Source: Halanaerobium sp046541575 (GTDB taxonomy: Bacteria > Bacillota > Halanaerobiia > Halanaerobiales > Halanaerobiaceae). Taken from it: DNA of 48,849 bases. Shown piece after piece: positions 16,412-25,174 of the stretch. Every line of letters starts with the position of its first letter. Within the stretch, counting starts at the first letter, position 1. The notes beneath the pieces were generated by a model that was given only the letters and a program-made list of their open reading frames with translations, ran no database searches and had not been told where the DNA came from. The position numbers and the translations under genes are program-made. The stretch covers positions 1 to 48,849 of the forward strand of contig JBKHDA010000009.1 in the NCBI GenBank assembly GCA_046541575.1, written 5' to 3'.

Positions 16412-17560
16412 TCAGTCAGCTTTATCAATTTTTTTAATCTCAATTGTCCTGATTATCTGCTCACTGAGATTAGCTAAAAGTTCAGAACTATCAGCTGTAA
16501 TTTCCTTTAACTGAGCAGGGCGGTCTATAATAGAAAAGTAGGCACTAACTCCGTATTTCAGCACTTTCTCTACTCCTTTTCCTAAAGTCCCGGCAGCAGC
16601 AATAACCGGAATCTCTTTTCTGGCAGCAGTCCGTGCAACCCCAATAGGGGTTTTTCCATAAATACTCTGGCCATCAAGCATTCCTTCACCTGTAATTACA
16701 AGGTCAACTCCTTTAAGTCTTTTTTCAAAATTAATAAAATCTAAAATAATATCAACACCTGCTTTTAATTCAGCATCTAAAAAGGCTACCAGTCCTGCTC
16801 CAAGTCCACCGGCTGCACCGGCCCCTGGAATCTTATTCGTGTTTTTGCCCAGCTCTTTAATTACAATCTGATTAAAATGGCGCAGATTTTGATCAAGTTT
16901 TTCTACCATTTCTGGGTCGGCCCCCTTTTGGGGAGCATATACATAGGCAGCACCGTTTTTACCATAAAGAGGGTTATCTACATCACAGGCCACAAGTATT
17001 TCCACATCTTTTAATCTTGAATCCAGTTTCTTTAAATTTATTTTTCTAATCTGGTCTAAATTAGCACCACCAAATTCTACCTGCTCTCCGTTTTTATCTA
17101 AAATCTCTGCTCCTAAAGCCTGGGCCATCCCCACCCCGGCATCATTAGTCGCAGAGCCGCCGATACCGATAATAATTTTTTCTACACTATGCTCCAGTGC
17201 TGAAGCAATTAACTCTCCTGTGCCATAGGTAGTAGTTTTTAGAGGATTTCTTTGATCCTCCTCCAGAAGCGGCAGTCCGGATGCAGCGGCCATTTCAATT
17301 ACAGCAGTATTTTGATCTCTCAGTAATCCATAAAAAGCTTCAACCGGTTCAGCTAAAGGGCCGGTTACTGTTTTTTCTATAATTTCACCATCAGCAGCAT
17401 CAACTAAAGACTGGACTGTCCCCTCACCACCATCAGCCATCGGCAGTAAGTCCACTTCAACTTTTGGATCAGCCCTTAAAATTCCTTTTTTTATACTTTC
17501 TGCAGCCTCCAGAGCTGTCAGCGATCCTTTAAATGAATCTGGAGCTACCAATATTTTCAA
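16412..17560 (-). CDS. Glycerate kinase (GarK/GlxK family)
   Basis: Phosphorylates D-glycerate with ATP; the family product is 2-phosphoglycerate, which enters lower glycolysis. The 382-residue length matches the family. Visible motifs are VAPDSFKGSLTA at the N-terminus, PMADGGEGT (about 41-49), the glycine-rich IGIGGSATNDAGVG (about 131-144), PGAGAAGGLGAG and VITGEGMLDGQS. Translation starts at TTG with GGGGGAG upstream. It is 35 bases downstream of a D-2-hydroxyacid dehydrogenase gene and close to a GH13_18 phosphorylase, so the glycerate is plausibly released from a glycosylglycerate (inference). Confidence 0.92.
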   Translation of the reverse strand: MKILVAPDSFKGSLTALEAAESIKKGILRADPKVEVDLLPMADGGEGTVQSLVDAADGEIIEKTVTGPLAEPVEAFYGLLRDQNTAVIEMAAASGLPLLEEDQRNPLKTTTYGTGELIASALEHSVEKIIIGIGGSATNDAGVGMAQALGAEILDKNGEQVEFGGANLDQIRKINLKKLDSRLKDVEILVACDVDNPLYGKNGAAYVYAPQKGADPEMVEKLDQNLRHFNQIVIKELGKNTNKIPGAGAAGGLGAGLVAFLDAELKAGVDIILDFINFEKRLKGVDLVITGEGMLDGQSIYGKTPIGVARTAARKEIPVIAAAGTLGKGVEKVLKYGVSAYFSIIDRPAQLKEITADSSELLANLSEQIIRTIEIKKIDKAD

Positions 17561-17595
17561 AGTTATCTCCCCCTTAAACTACTTATTAAAAATTT

Positions 17596-18567
17596 TTAAT
17601 TAACCTGATTTATTATTTTACCATTTATGTAACTTTTAATGTTTTTATAAACAATATCCATTAAACATTCTCTTGATTCCTTAGTAGCCCAAGCTATATG
17701 AGGTGTTATTATTGTTTTGTCGGAATTTAAGAGCGGATTAGATGATGCCGGGGGTTCAGCTGTCAATACATCAAGGGCTGCTCGTTGAACTTCGCCGGAT
17801 TCTAAAGCAGCATTAAGATCTTCTTCTACAATTAATCCTCCTCTGGCAGTATTAACTATGATGACATCATTTTTCATCTGTGCAATACTTTTCTGATTAA
17901 TCAGACCCGCTGTTTCTTCAGTCAGTGGACAGTGAAGACTGATTATATCAGATTTTGCATAAAGATCAGTCAGACTCAGAAATTCTATAGAATCAGTTGA
18001 AATATCTGGATCCGAAATTTTGCGATCAGGACTGCGGTCATAGGCTATTACTTTCATTCCAAAAGCTAATGCCAGCTCAGCAGTCCGCTGACCTATACTT
18101 CCAAAACCAATAATACCTAATGTTCTATTCTGCAGCTCAATTAAGGGATAATTCCAGAAACAAAAGTCTTCAGATTTACTCCATTCTTTTGCTTTAACCG
18201 CTCTATTATGTTCTCCAACATGAAGCGCTGCTTCTAAAAGTAGAGCTAGAGTAAATTGAGCTACTGCATTGGTACTGTAATCGGGTGCATTTGTTACAAT
18301 TACCTCATTCTCTGCAGCTGCTTCAATATCTACAACATTATAGCCCGTCGCTAAAATTCCTATATATTTTAGATCTGGTAAAGCTTCTATTGTTTTTCTT
18401 TTTAGTGGTGTTTTATTTGTTAATAAAATATCTGCCTCCCGGGATCTTGCCAGGATCTTCTCTTTAGGAGTACGATCATAAATTTCAAGTTCTCCCAGCT
18501 CTTTTATTTTATCCCAGCTTAAATCACCTGGATTTACAGCATAACCATCTAAAACTACTATTTTCAT
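17596..18567 (-). CDS. D-2-hydroxyacid dehydrogenase (glycerate dehydrogenase / hydroxypyruvate reductase type)
   Basis: NAD(P)-dependent oxidoreductase of 323 residues. The Rossmann motif is GFGSIGQRTAE near 155, and the catalytic triad is Arg in TARGG, Glu in TAEPP and His in TPHIAWAT. Residues 70-80 (ILATGYNVVD) match glycerate dehydrogenases. It would interconvert D-glycerate and hydroxypyruvate. It is directly upstream of glycerate kinase and downstream of the sugar phosphorylase, but a terminator-like hairpin (18610-18658) separates it from the latter, so it may have its own promoter or receive only read-through. Shine-Dalgarno GGGGG precedes ATG. Confidence 0.88.
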   Translation of the reverse strand: MKIVVLDGYAVNPGDLSWDKIKELGELEIYDRTPKEKILARSREADILLTNKTPLKRKTIEALPDLKYIGILATGYNVVDIEAAAENEVIVTNAPDYSTNAVAQFTLALLLEAALHVGEHNRAVKAKEWSKSEDFCFWNYPLIELQNRTLGIIGFGSIGQRTAELALAFGMKVIAYDRSPDRKISDPDISTDSIEFLSLTDLYAKSDIISLHCPLTEETAGLINQKSIAQMKNDVIIVNTARGGLIVEEDLNAALESGEVQRAALDVLTAEPPASSNPLLNSDKTIITPHIAWATKESRECLMDIVYKNIKSYINGKIINQVN

Positions 18568-18609
18568 TATTTGTTCCCCCTATATTTATACGTATTGTCA
18601 AAAAATAAA

Positions 18610-18658
18610 AAGCTTCTATTACTGATCATCAAATTAATGATAACAGATAGAAGCTTTA
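18610..18658 (-). terminator. Terminator or attenuator after the sugar phosphorylase
   Basis: Eleven-base arms AAAGCTTCTAT / ATAGAAGCTTT with an inner ATCAT / ATGAT stem and a following T-rich run on the minus strand. It lies between the phosphorylase and the dehydrogenase-kinase pair. Confidence 0.75.
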
Positions 18659-18707
18659 TTTTCTATATTATTTGAAAATAATACAAAAAGAAGCAGGCAT
18701 TTTAATT

Positions 18708-20468
18708 TTATGCATTCCTGGCTTTTAACCATCTAGTTTGATATGATGCCAGTTTTATTTTTAAACTATCGTTTTCAAGCCTGTAATCTCTGCCGCTAAT
18801 AATATCCTGCAGACAGCTTCCGGTCTCAGTTTTAATTAAATCTGCTTTTATCTCTATTTCCAGGCTCTCTCCTGAGACATTTGTTAAAGCAGTTATTTTT
18901 TGCGGCCCTTCTCCCCGCTGAAGGGCAAAGACCTTACTGTTAAGTTTTAATATTTTTTGTGGATTAGCAGGTGCAAAAGCCGGATTTTCTTTTCTTAACT
19001 TTAACAGTTCCCTGTAACTGTCAAAGACCAGCTGTCGGAATGATCCTTCAGTTTCCAGTTCAGCTAAAAGCTGATCCCGATCCAATTTTTCTCTGTTGAT
19101 TTTTCTGTTGGCCCCACTCTCTTCTACACCCTGTTCATAATTTCCTGAACCTAATAAAGAATGAAGATAAATTCCCGGTATACCCTGCAGAGCCAGCATA
19201 ATTGCCTGAGAAGCCATAAACTGTTTAACCTGGGTGATAAGTTTCTGATTCCTATCTCTTATCGCATCCACATAACTGACATTTAACTCATATGGACTTT
19301 TAGAACCATCAGAATTGGTTTTATAGGAAATCAGTCCTCCCTTAGACTTAACTTTTTCAACTACTTTTTCAATCTGATTTTCAGCTAAAATTCCCTCAAC
19401 CGGTCTTAAACCTACACCATCATGGGAGGCTAAAAAGTTGAAATAATAATTGCCGTCCTCCAGTTTTTCTAAGGAATCGGCCCACTCAGTTAATTTAGAA
19501 GCATCTTCTTCTAAAAAACTGTAAAGTACAAGTGGGGGCAGGGTAAAATTATAGACCATATCTGCCTCATCTACACCATCACCAAAATAGCTGATGTTTT
19601 CCTCATGTGGTACATTGGTCTCAGTTAGAATAAGAGTTTCCGGTGCGACCAGCTTGAATATTTCTTTAAAGAGCTGAATCACCTTATGAGTTTCCGGCAG
19701 GTGAATACAGCTGGTGCCAGTTTCCTTCCAGAGGTAGGCAATTGCATCAAGACGAATTATTTCTGCACCTTGAGCTGCATAAAAAAGAAGAACATCAATA
19801 ATCTCCAGCAGTACCTCAGTTTCTTCAAAATTAAGGTCAATCTGATCAGGGCTGAAAGTTGTCCAGACGTGTTTTTTCCCGGCGGCAGTCTCCACTTCGG
19901 TCAAAAGCGGTTTGGCCCGGGGTCTTGTTACCTCAGAATAATCTTTATTAGGATCTGCTTCAATAAAGTAATTGGCATATTTACCTTCCTGTTTTTTATA
20001 CTTTTTAAACCATTCACTTTCAGAAGAAATATGGTTGATTACTGCATCAAACATTAAAGAAAAATTCTCTCTGATGGCTTTTATGTCTGTCCAGTTACCA
20101 AAATCTGGATTAACTTTTTTGTAATCAATTACTGCAAAACCATCATCTGAAGAATAAGGAAAAAAGGGGAGTATATGAATGGTATTAACACTTTCTTTTA
20201 AATGATTTTTGAAAAAATTATTTAAAGTCTGCAGTGGAGCTTCTCCCTCTGTCTGAATATGATCTCCATAACAGATAACCACACTGTCTTTTTCGCTTAG
20301 GCGTTCTGAATCCTGATTTCCTTTTCTCAGCTCCGGGTGGTTGGCTGCAAATTCAAGCATAAAATTTTCAAGCTCAGGATAGAATTCTGCAGTTTTTTCC
20401 TCCCCATAAATGAAATTTAGCTTTTCTTTTATTTTTTCGCGGGCTGAATTTGGAATTTCAAAGTCCAT
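18708..20468 (-). CDS. GH13_18 sugar phosphorylase (candidate glucosylglycerate phosphorylase)
   Basis: Retaining phosphorylase of 586 residues from the preferred ATG; a GTG three codons upstream overlaps the Shine-Dalgarno GGAG. The GH13 catalytic residues are nucleophile Asp241 in RLDAIAYLWKE, acid/base Glu283 in LTETNVPH and Asp350 in ASHDGVG. The N-terminal half is sucrose-phosphorylase-like. Subfamily 18 includes phosphorylases of sucrose, sucrose-6-phosphate, glucosylglycerol and glucosylglycerate. Neighbouring glycerate dehydrogenase and glycerate kinase favour glucosylglycerate, giving alpha-glucose-1-phosphate and D-glycerate. No fructokinase or glycerol kinase is nearby, which argues against sucrose or glucosylglycerol. 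Substrate is inference; the subfamily is firm. Confidence 0.85.
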   Translation of the reverse strand: MDFEIPNSAREKIKEKLNFIYGEEKTAEFYPELENFMLEFAANHPELRKGNQDSERLSEKDSVVICYGDHIQTEGEAPLQTLNNFFKNHLKESVNTIHILPFFPYSSDDGFAVIDYKKVNPDFGNWTDIKAIRENFSLMFDAVINHISSESEWFKKYKKQEGKYANYFIEADPNKDYSEVTRPRAKPLLTEVETAAGKKHVWTTFSPDQIDLNFEETEVLLEIIDVLLFYAAQGAEIIRLDAIAYLWKETGTSCIHLPETHKVIQLFKEIFKLVAPETLILTETNVPHEENISYFGDGVDEADMVYNFTLPPLVLYSFLEEDASKLTEWADSLEKLEDGNYYFNFLASHDGVGLRPVEGILAENQIEKVVEKVKSKGGLISYKTNSDGSKSPYELNVSYVDAIRDRNQKLITQVKQFMASQAIMLALQGIPGIYLHSLLGSGNYEQGVEESGANRKINREKLDRDQLLAELETEGSFRQLVFDSYRELLKLRKENPAFAPANPQKILKLNSKVFALQRGEGPQKITALTNVSGESLEIEIKADLIKTETGSCLQDIISGRDYRLENDSLKIKLASYQTRWLKARNA

Positions 20469-20521
20469 AAATATCACTCCAGTTATTATTTTTCTCTATT
20501 TTATTATCTTTAATTAATTTT

Positions 20522-21847
20522 TTATTGTATTAATTGCTCCAGCTGATCTCGTAAGCGCTGATAAGAGAAATTTTCTGCAGCAGTTTTAAAATTCGCTTCT
20601 ACCACCTGCTGCCGATAATTATCATCTTTTAAATATTTTATAGCCTTATCTAAGGCAGGCTCAAACTTTTTTTCTTCAATCTTGACTGAACCATCTTCTC
20701 TTTTTTGATATTCTGAACCTAAAGAAGCGAGATTTAAATTATACTCTTTAATATCATTTTCAAAAACCGGATATTCAAAAACCACTAACGGTTTTTTGGC
20801 AAATAGTGCTTCTAAAAGCTGATTACCCCAGCCTTCTTTAATACTGGTATAGGTAATTAAATCAGAGATCACATAGCTGTCCCAGAGAGAATAAATTTTC
20901 TTTTCTCCTTTTTGTAACCTCTGATGGGCAAAAAGCTCATCTGCCCAGAGTATTTCCACCTCATTTTCTGCAGCCTTCTGCTTTAAAAACTGAAGATAAT
21001 TATTATTACCCTCTGTTAGTCCGGGCAGCAATAAAACAACTTTATTGTCACTTCCAAATTCGCGGCCGTCATAGAGCTTTCCCTGCAGATCTTTTTCCTG
21101 CAGTCTGGCTGTAAAATCTAATGCCAGCTCTATTGCCTTCCGCTCTGCAATCCGGGTTGCATGTAAAATAACAAGGTCATCTTCTTTAAGCCCCAGCCGC
21201 TCTCTCAGATCCTGGTTGTACTGATCTTTTTGCCATAAAGGCTGTCTGAAATCAAAAACATTGGGCACTACAGTCGAGTCAAGTCCTTTTCTCTGTTTGA
21301 GTTCTCTTTGAGCAATTTTATTAATCACAACGTGCTCAATTTCTTTCAGCTGAGGTGGGAAATATTCCTGAAGTATTTTTTCTACAAGATTAGAGACGGG
21401 GCTGCTGTAGAGTTCCCGCTCCCAGTAAAAATCATGGTGGTGGGCAATGGTCTTTAAGCCCATTTTTCCTATTACTTTTTTAAAGGCTATAGCTGCCGGT
21501 AGATTCCAGCCAAGCGAAAAGATATTATTGGGAATTAAAAGTTCAATTCCGGCAGCTTTAATATTTTTTTCCAACTTTTGAGCAATTAGAACGGCTTCAG
21601 CTTTAATCTCAGTCTGCAGTTCCTGTTCTTCGTCATAATCTTTTAATTCCTGATATGCATTTTGCACAAATTTAAGGTTTTTTTCATTTTTATAAAATAA
21701 CTCTTCTAGCTGAATTTCAGCCTCTGGTGTTCCTGAAATATAGAATACCTGATGTCCCATTTTTTCTAAAATAAAGCGCCACTTATCCATTTCTAAAGAA
21801 ACTCCATCAGTCTTTCCGGTACGAAAGTGCGCCATTGCAATTTTCAT
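20522..21847 (-). CDS. GT4 glycosyltransferase in the glycerate-sugar operon (candidate mannosylglucosylglycerate synthase)
   Basis: GT-B fold transferase of 441 residues from the preferred ATG; a TTG two codons earlier has worse spacing from GGAGG. The N-terminus MKIAMAHFRTGKTDGVSLEM is unlike ordinary lipid GT4 enzymes. The motif AHHHDFYWER lies near 154, the donor domain has LHATRIAERKAIELA, and the EX7E motif is EGWGNQLLE. It sits between the ABC permeases and the sugar phosphorylase with 18 and 54 base gaps. Family members acting on glucosylglycerate with GDP-mannose are known in Petrotoga, so it may make or extend a mannosylglucosylglycerate osmolyte. That role is inference. Confidence 0.75.
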   Translation of the reverse strand: MKIAMAHFRTGKTDGVSLEMDKWRFILEKMGHQVFYISGTPEAEIQLEELFYKNEKNLKFVQNAYQELKDYDEEQELQTEIKAEAVLIAQKLEKNIKAAGIELLIPNNIFSLGWNLPAAIAFKKVIGKMGLKTIAHHHDFYWERELYSSPVSNLVEKILQEYFPPQLKEIEHVVINKIAQRELKQRKGLDSTVVPNVFDFRQPLWQKDQYNQDLRERLGLKEDDLVILHATRIAERKAIELALDFTARLQEKDLQGKLYDGREFGSDNKVVLLLPGLTEGNNNYLQFLKQKAAENEVEILWADELFAHQRLQKGEKKIYSLWDSYVISDLITYTSIKEGWGNQLLEALFAKKPLVVFEYPVFENDIKEYNLNLASLGSEYQKREDGSVKIEEKKFEPALDKAIKYLKDDNYRQQVVEANFKTAAENFSYQRLRDQLEQLIQ

Positions 21848-21870
21848 TATCAAACCTCCATCAATTAATC

Positions 21871-22713
21871 TTATTCTTTTACTCCACCAAAAGTAAGGCC
21901 TCCTGTAATAAATCTTTCAATTGAAAGAAATAAAATAATTACTGGCACTGCGGTTAATACAGATGCAGCCATCATTCTACCCCAAATATAATGCTGAGTA
22001 TGAAATAACTGATTTAAACCAAGAGGTAATGTTCGCAGTGAAGCTGAATTAATAAATACTGAAGCAAAAAGATATTCATTCCAGGCAATCATGAAGGCAT
22101 AAATAAAGACTGAAACTATTGCAGGCGCTGAAAGAGGTAAAACAATTCTGTAGATAACTTCCAACCGGCTGCAGCCGTCAATTATTGCTGCCTCTTCAAT
22201 ACTTTCCGGAATTGTCCTAAAATAATTACCAAGCATATATAAAGATACAGGTAGTGTTTGAACTACATAGGTGATAATTAATGAAGTTCTTGTGTCAAAT
22301 AAACCTAATTTAGTTATCATTTGAAATAAAGGAATAACTAACAATACTCCTCCAAACATGTAAATCATTAATACCCCACGTTTTATAACATCTCGCCCTG
22401 TATATTCCAATCTTGCAAAACTATAAGAACCAAAAATTGAAACCGCTACCCCAATTCCAGCAGAAAGAAAAGCAACAATTAGAGAATTTTTAAAATACTG
22501 AAGAAAAGGGAAAACATCTGGATTTAATACACCAAGGTAATTACTTATTGTAGGATTATCCGGTGTAATTGTAGGAGGAAAAGCAGTCTGTTCATTATTT
22601 GGTTTAAAGGACGAACTAAACATTGTGATAAAAGGCATCAAAACAAAAGTCAAAACAAGAATTAAAAGAAGAAGAAAAACAATTTTATTGAGAATAGATT
22701 TTTGCCCTACCAT
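21871..22713 (-). CDS. Sugar ABC transporter permease, MalG type
   Basis: Inner-membrane subunit of 280 residues with six hydrophobic segments. The EAA loop that contacts the ATPase is EEAAIIDGCSRLEVIYRIVLP (about 188-208), and the C-terminus ends in the typical GLTFGGVKE. It overlaps the upstream permease gene by seven bases, so translation is coupled. It belongs to the CUT1 carbohydrate importers together with the next two genes. The ATP-binding subunit is not encoded nearby. Confidence 0.92.
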   Translation of the reverse strand: MVGQKSILNKIVFLLLLILVLTFVLMPFITMFSSSFKPNNEQTAFPPTITPDNPTISNYLGVLNPDVFPFLQYFKNSLIVAFLSAGIGVAVSIFGSYSFARLEYTGRDVIKRGVLMIYMFGGVLLVIPLFQMITKLGLFDTRTSLIITYVVQTLPVSLYMLGNYFRTIPESIEEAAIIDGCSRLEVIYRIVLPLSAPAIVSVFIYAFMIAWNEYLFASVFINSASLRTLPLGLNQLFHTQHYIWGRMMAASVLTAVPVIILFLSIERFITGGLTFGGVKE

Positions 22714-23573
22714 TCTAGCACCTTCCTCACATAAAATAGAATAAATCCAAATAGAAAAACAAATAATATAGCTGAAATTGAAGCTGCCTGACCAAAATTA
22801 TAATTAGCAAAAGCACGTTCATAAATATAAACTGGCAGAACATTTACCGAAGATGAAAGCAGATAAACTTCATCAAATTTATAAAAATTCCAGATAGTAC
22901 GTAAAATTACTAGAGCCCCTATCACAAACCTTAAAGAGGGTAAAGTTATAAATCTAAATTTATCCCACCCAGAAGCTCCATCAACTTCGGCTGCCTCATA
23001 TAAACTCTGTGGAATAGACTGTAATTCTGCTAAAATCATCAAAAATGCAAAAGGGAAATTACGCCATATGTTATAAATTATAACTGCATAAATAGCAAAT
23101 CGCGGCGATTCTATCCAATTAATATGTGATGGTAATATACTTAATACATCAACCATTAAATAATTAAACATTCCATAAACTGGACTAAACAAATATTTCC
23201 AGCCAAAAGCAGAGGCTATTACTGGTGTTACATAAGGTAGCAAAATTAATCCTCTTATAATTGCTCTTCCAGGAAATTTTCTGTTTAATAATATTGCTAC
23301 TCCTAAACCAACTAGTGTTGTTCCAACAACTGTAGTCGTTGTAAAAATAACTGAAGTAATAAAGGAACTCCAAAAATTACTATCAGTTAAAACATTTGAA
23401 AAGTGCTCTAATCCAATAAATGTATTCGCTACATCAGGATTCATGCTAACATCATGTAAACTAAGCCATAGATTATAGAATATAGGATAAAATATTAGAC
23501 CAACAACTAAAAATACTGTTGGGAATATAAGCCAGTAACCAAGTTTGGCTTCTTTGTCCTTTTTTATCATCAT
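22707..23573 (-). CDS. Sugar ABC transporter permease, MalF type
   Basis: Inner-membrane subunit of 288 residues with six hydrophobic segments and a first cytoplasmic stretch rich in Lys. Its EAA loop is YEAAEVDGASGWDKFRFITLP (about 192-212). Shine-Dalgarno AGGAGG is nine bases upstream of ATG. The gene follows the binding-protein gene after a stable intergenic hairpin, an arrangement that usually keeps binding-protein mRNA more abundant than permease mRNA. It pairs with the MalG-type subunit. Confidence 0.92.
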   Translation of the reverse strand: MMIKKDKEAKLGYWLIFPTVFLVVGLIFYPIFYNLWLSLHDVSMNPDVANTFIGLEHFSNVLTDSNFWSSFITSVIFTTTTVVGTTLVGLGVAILLNRKFPGRAIIRGLILLPYVTPVIASAFGWKYLFSPVYGMFNYLMVDVLSILPSHINWIESPRFAIYAVIIYNIWRNFPFAFLMILAELQSIPQSLYEAAEVDGASGWDKFRFITLPSLRFVIGALVILRTIWNFYKFDEVYLLSSSVNVLPVYIYERAFANYNFGQAASISAILFVFLFGFILFYVRKVLEW

Positions 23574-23594
23574 TAAGTAAACCTCCTTTAAAAT

Positions 23595-23627
23595 CAGGGT
23601 CCGGCTGCATAAAACAGCAGGACCCTG
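23595..23627 (-). terminator. Hairpin between binding protein and permeases
   Basis: Perfect eight-base stem CAGGGTCC / GGACCCTG with an inner GCTG / CAGC stem. No long T run follows, so it looks more like an mRNA stabiliser or partial terminator than a full stop. Confidence 0.65.
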
Positions 23628-23647
23628 TCTTTTTAAACATTAATAAT

Positions 23648-24967
23648 TTACTCTATTGCATCCATCATCTGATTGGCTCCCCATTCAGCAGCTCTTTCAG
23701 CAGACCATTCGTTTTCTGTCATATTCATTATAGTTTCACCAACAACAAACTGACTGGTAATTGATCCAATTTCAGGGAAAACATTACCTTCTACATAACC
23801 AAATTTACCTATATTATTTAAACCACTGGCAATTATTTCTGCTTTTTCACCCCAGGCTTCAAGAACTTCATTTTCCTGATATTTAGAGTCATCTGCAACG
23901 CCCTCCAGTACAGGATTCATTCCACCAGGCGCCATATGCAGAAAATCAATATAATTATCTCCTGTCATTAAGAACTCAACGAATTTTTTTGCCCCTTCAA
24001 TTTTATCCTGATCATCACTTTTTACAAATGAAAGACCGGTAATTTGACCAAAAACGGCCTCATTCTCTTTTTCCATAGTATTTGCAAAATTAGTTTTATC
24101 AGCCAGATTTTCGACTACTTCACCCTCTTCACCTTCATAATCAGTATCTCCAGTACCAATATCACCCATTATATACGAAGAATACATCATCATTGGAACT
24201 CTTCCAGAAAGATAAAGGTCACGTGCATCTCTCCAGCCATTAGGTCCAGGAGGTGTGAATTCTGCTAGTTTAGAATAAAAATCAAGTGTTTCTATCATTT
24301 CAGGTGAATTAAATACTATATTACCTTCCTCATCAAATATACGAGCATTATTGGAAAGAGCATACTGAGTAAATGTCTGTCTGGCATAAGAATCTCTATT
24401 TGTTCCAATAACTATCCCATATTCCTGCTCAGAGGGATTATAGAATTCTTCTGCAGCCTTTATTATAGCATCCCAGTTGGTTGGTGCTTCCAAGCCTTTT
24501 TCTTCAAATAAATCTTCACGATACCAAATACCCTGAACCCAGCCGTGAAAAGGAACACCAAAATGACCGCCATCGGGATTAGAAAGCATAGTTAATGAAC
24601 CATCATAGAAATTATCTTCTCCAATAGATTCAATAACTTCCCCTACAACTTCTGAGTCAAGGGTGCCTTCCTTACCAAGACTCATTATATTTTCTGCTCC
24701 AACTTCAATAATATCTGGAAGTTTGCCAGCTGCCATACCGGATGATAATCTGGTGGGAATATCATCTTCCTGAACAGTAACTAAATCAACCGAATAATCT
24801 GAATTTTCATCTTCAAAACGATCAATTAATTCATTTATTGCTTCTACCCTTTCCTCTTCTGTTTGAGTTGACCAAAATTCAATAGTTGTCTGTGCAGCAG
24901 CAGTACTACTCATTATAAAAACAAATAACAAAAGAAATGTGGCTGTAACTATAGTATTTTTTCTCAA
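23648..24967 (-). CDS. Sugar ABC transporter substrate-binding protein
   Basis: Secreted extracytoplasmic solute receptor of 439 residues (SBP_bac_1 family). The signal peptide has a Lys/Arg start, a hydrophobic core of about 15 residues and an STAAAQ cleavage region (about 21-27). There is no lipobox cysteine, so it should be a free periplasmic protein rather than a lipoprotein. The mature part begins TTIEFWSTQ and is acidic. It is the first structural gene of the glycerate-sugar locus, preceded by a LacI-type operator (25076-25089). Substrate is inferred from downstream genes to be glucosylglycerate or a mannosyl derivative. Confidence 0.9.
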   Translation of the reverse strand: MRKNTIVTATFLLLFVFIMSSTAAAQTTIEFWSTQTEEERVEAINELIDRFEDENSDYSVDLVTVQEDDIPTRLSSGMAAGKLPDIIEVGAENIMSLGKEGTLDSEVVGEVIESIGEDNFYDGSLTMLSNPDGGHFGVPFHGWVQGIWYREDLFEEKGLEAPTNWDAIIKAAEEFYNPSEQEYGIVIGTNRDSYARQTFTQYALSNNARIFDEEGNIVFNSPEMIETLDFYSKLAEFTPPGPNGWRDARDLYLSGRVPMMMYSSYIMGDIGTGDTDYEGEEGEVVENLADKTNFANTMEKENEAVFGQITGLSFVKSDDQDKIEGAKKFVEFLMTGDNYIDFLHMAPGGMNPVLEGVADDSKYQENEVLEAWGEKAEIIASGLNNIGKFGYVEGNVFPEIGSITSQFVVGETIMNMTENEWSAERAAEWGANQMMDAIE

Positions 24968-25075
24968 TTTTAACCCTCCTAATAATTTTTAGAAAATTTG
25001 ATTTGAATTCCAATCCCATTTTATCCTTCTAAAATTATCAATTATCACCCCCAAAAATAATATCTTATTTTGTTG

Positions 25076-25089
25076 GTCAATCGTTTGAC
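25076..25089. promoter_or_regulatory. LacI-type operator before the binding-protein gene
   Basis: GTCAATCGTTTGAC, a near-palindrome with central CG. It matches the operator at 26282-26301 in front of the regulator gene. Confidence 0.75.
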
Positions 25090-25174
25090 TAAACTGCTAA
25101 AAAAACTTCTTTTGCTTATTTTTTATAATTTCAGACTGATTAACTGCACTCAACCAGCCTAAATTATCTCAAAA

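Noticed and set aside
18708..20468. Annotation as plain sucrose phosphorylase.
   Set aside because: The subfamily covers several acceptors, and the neighbours use glycerate, not fructose.
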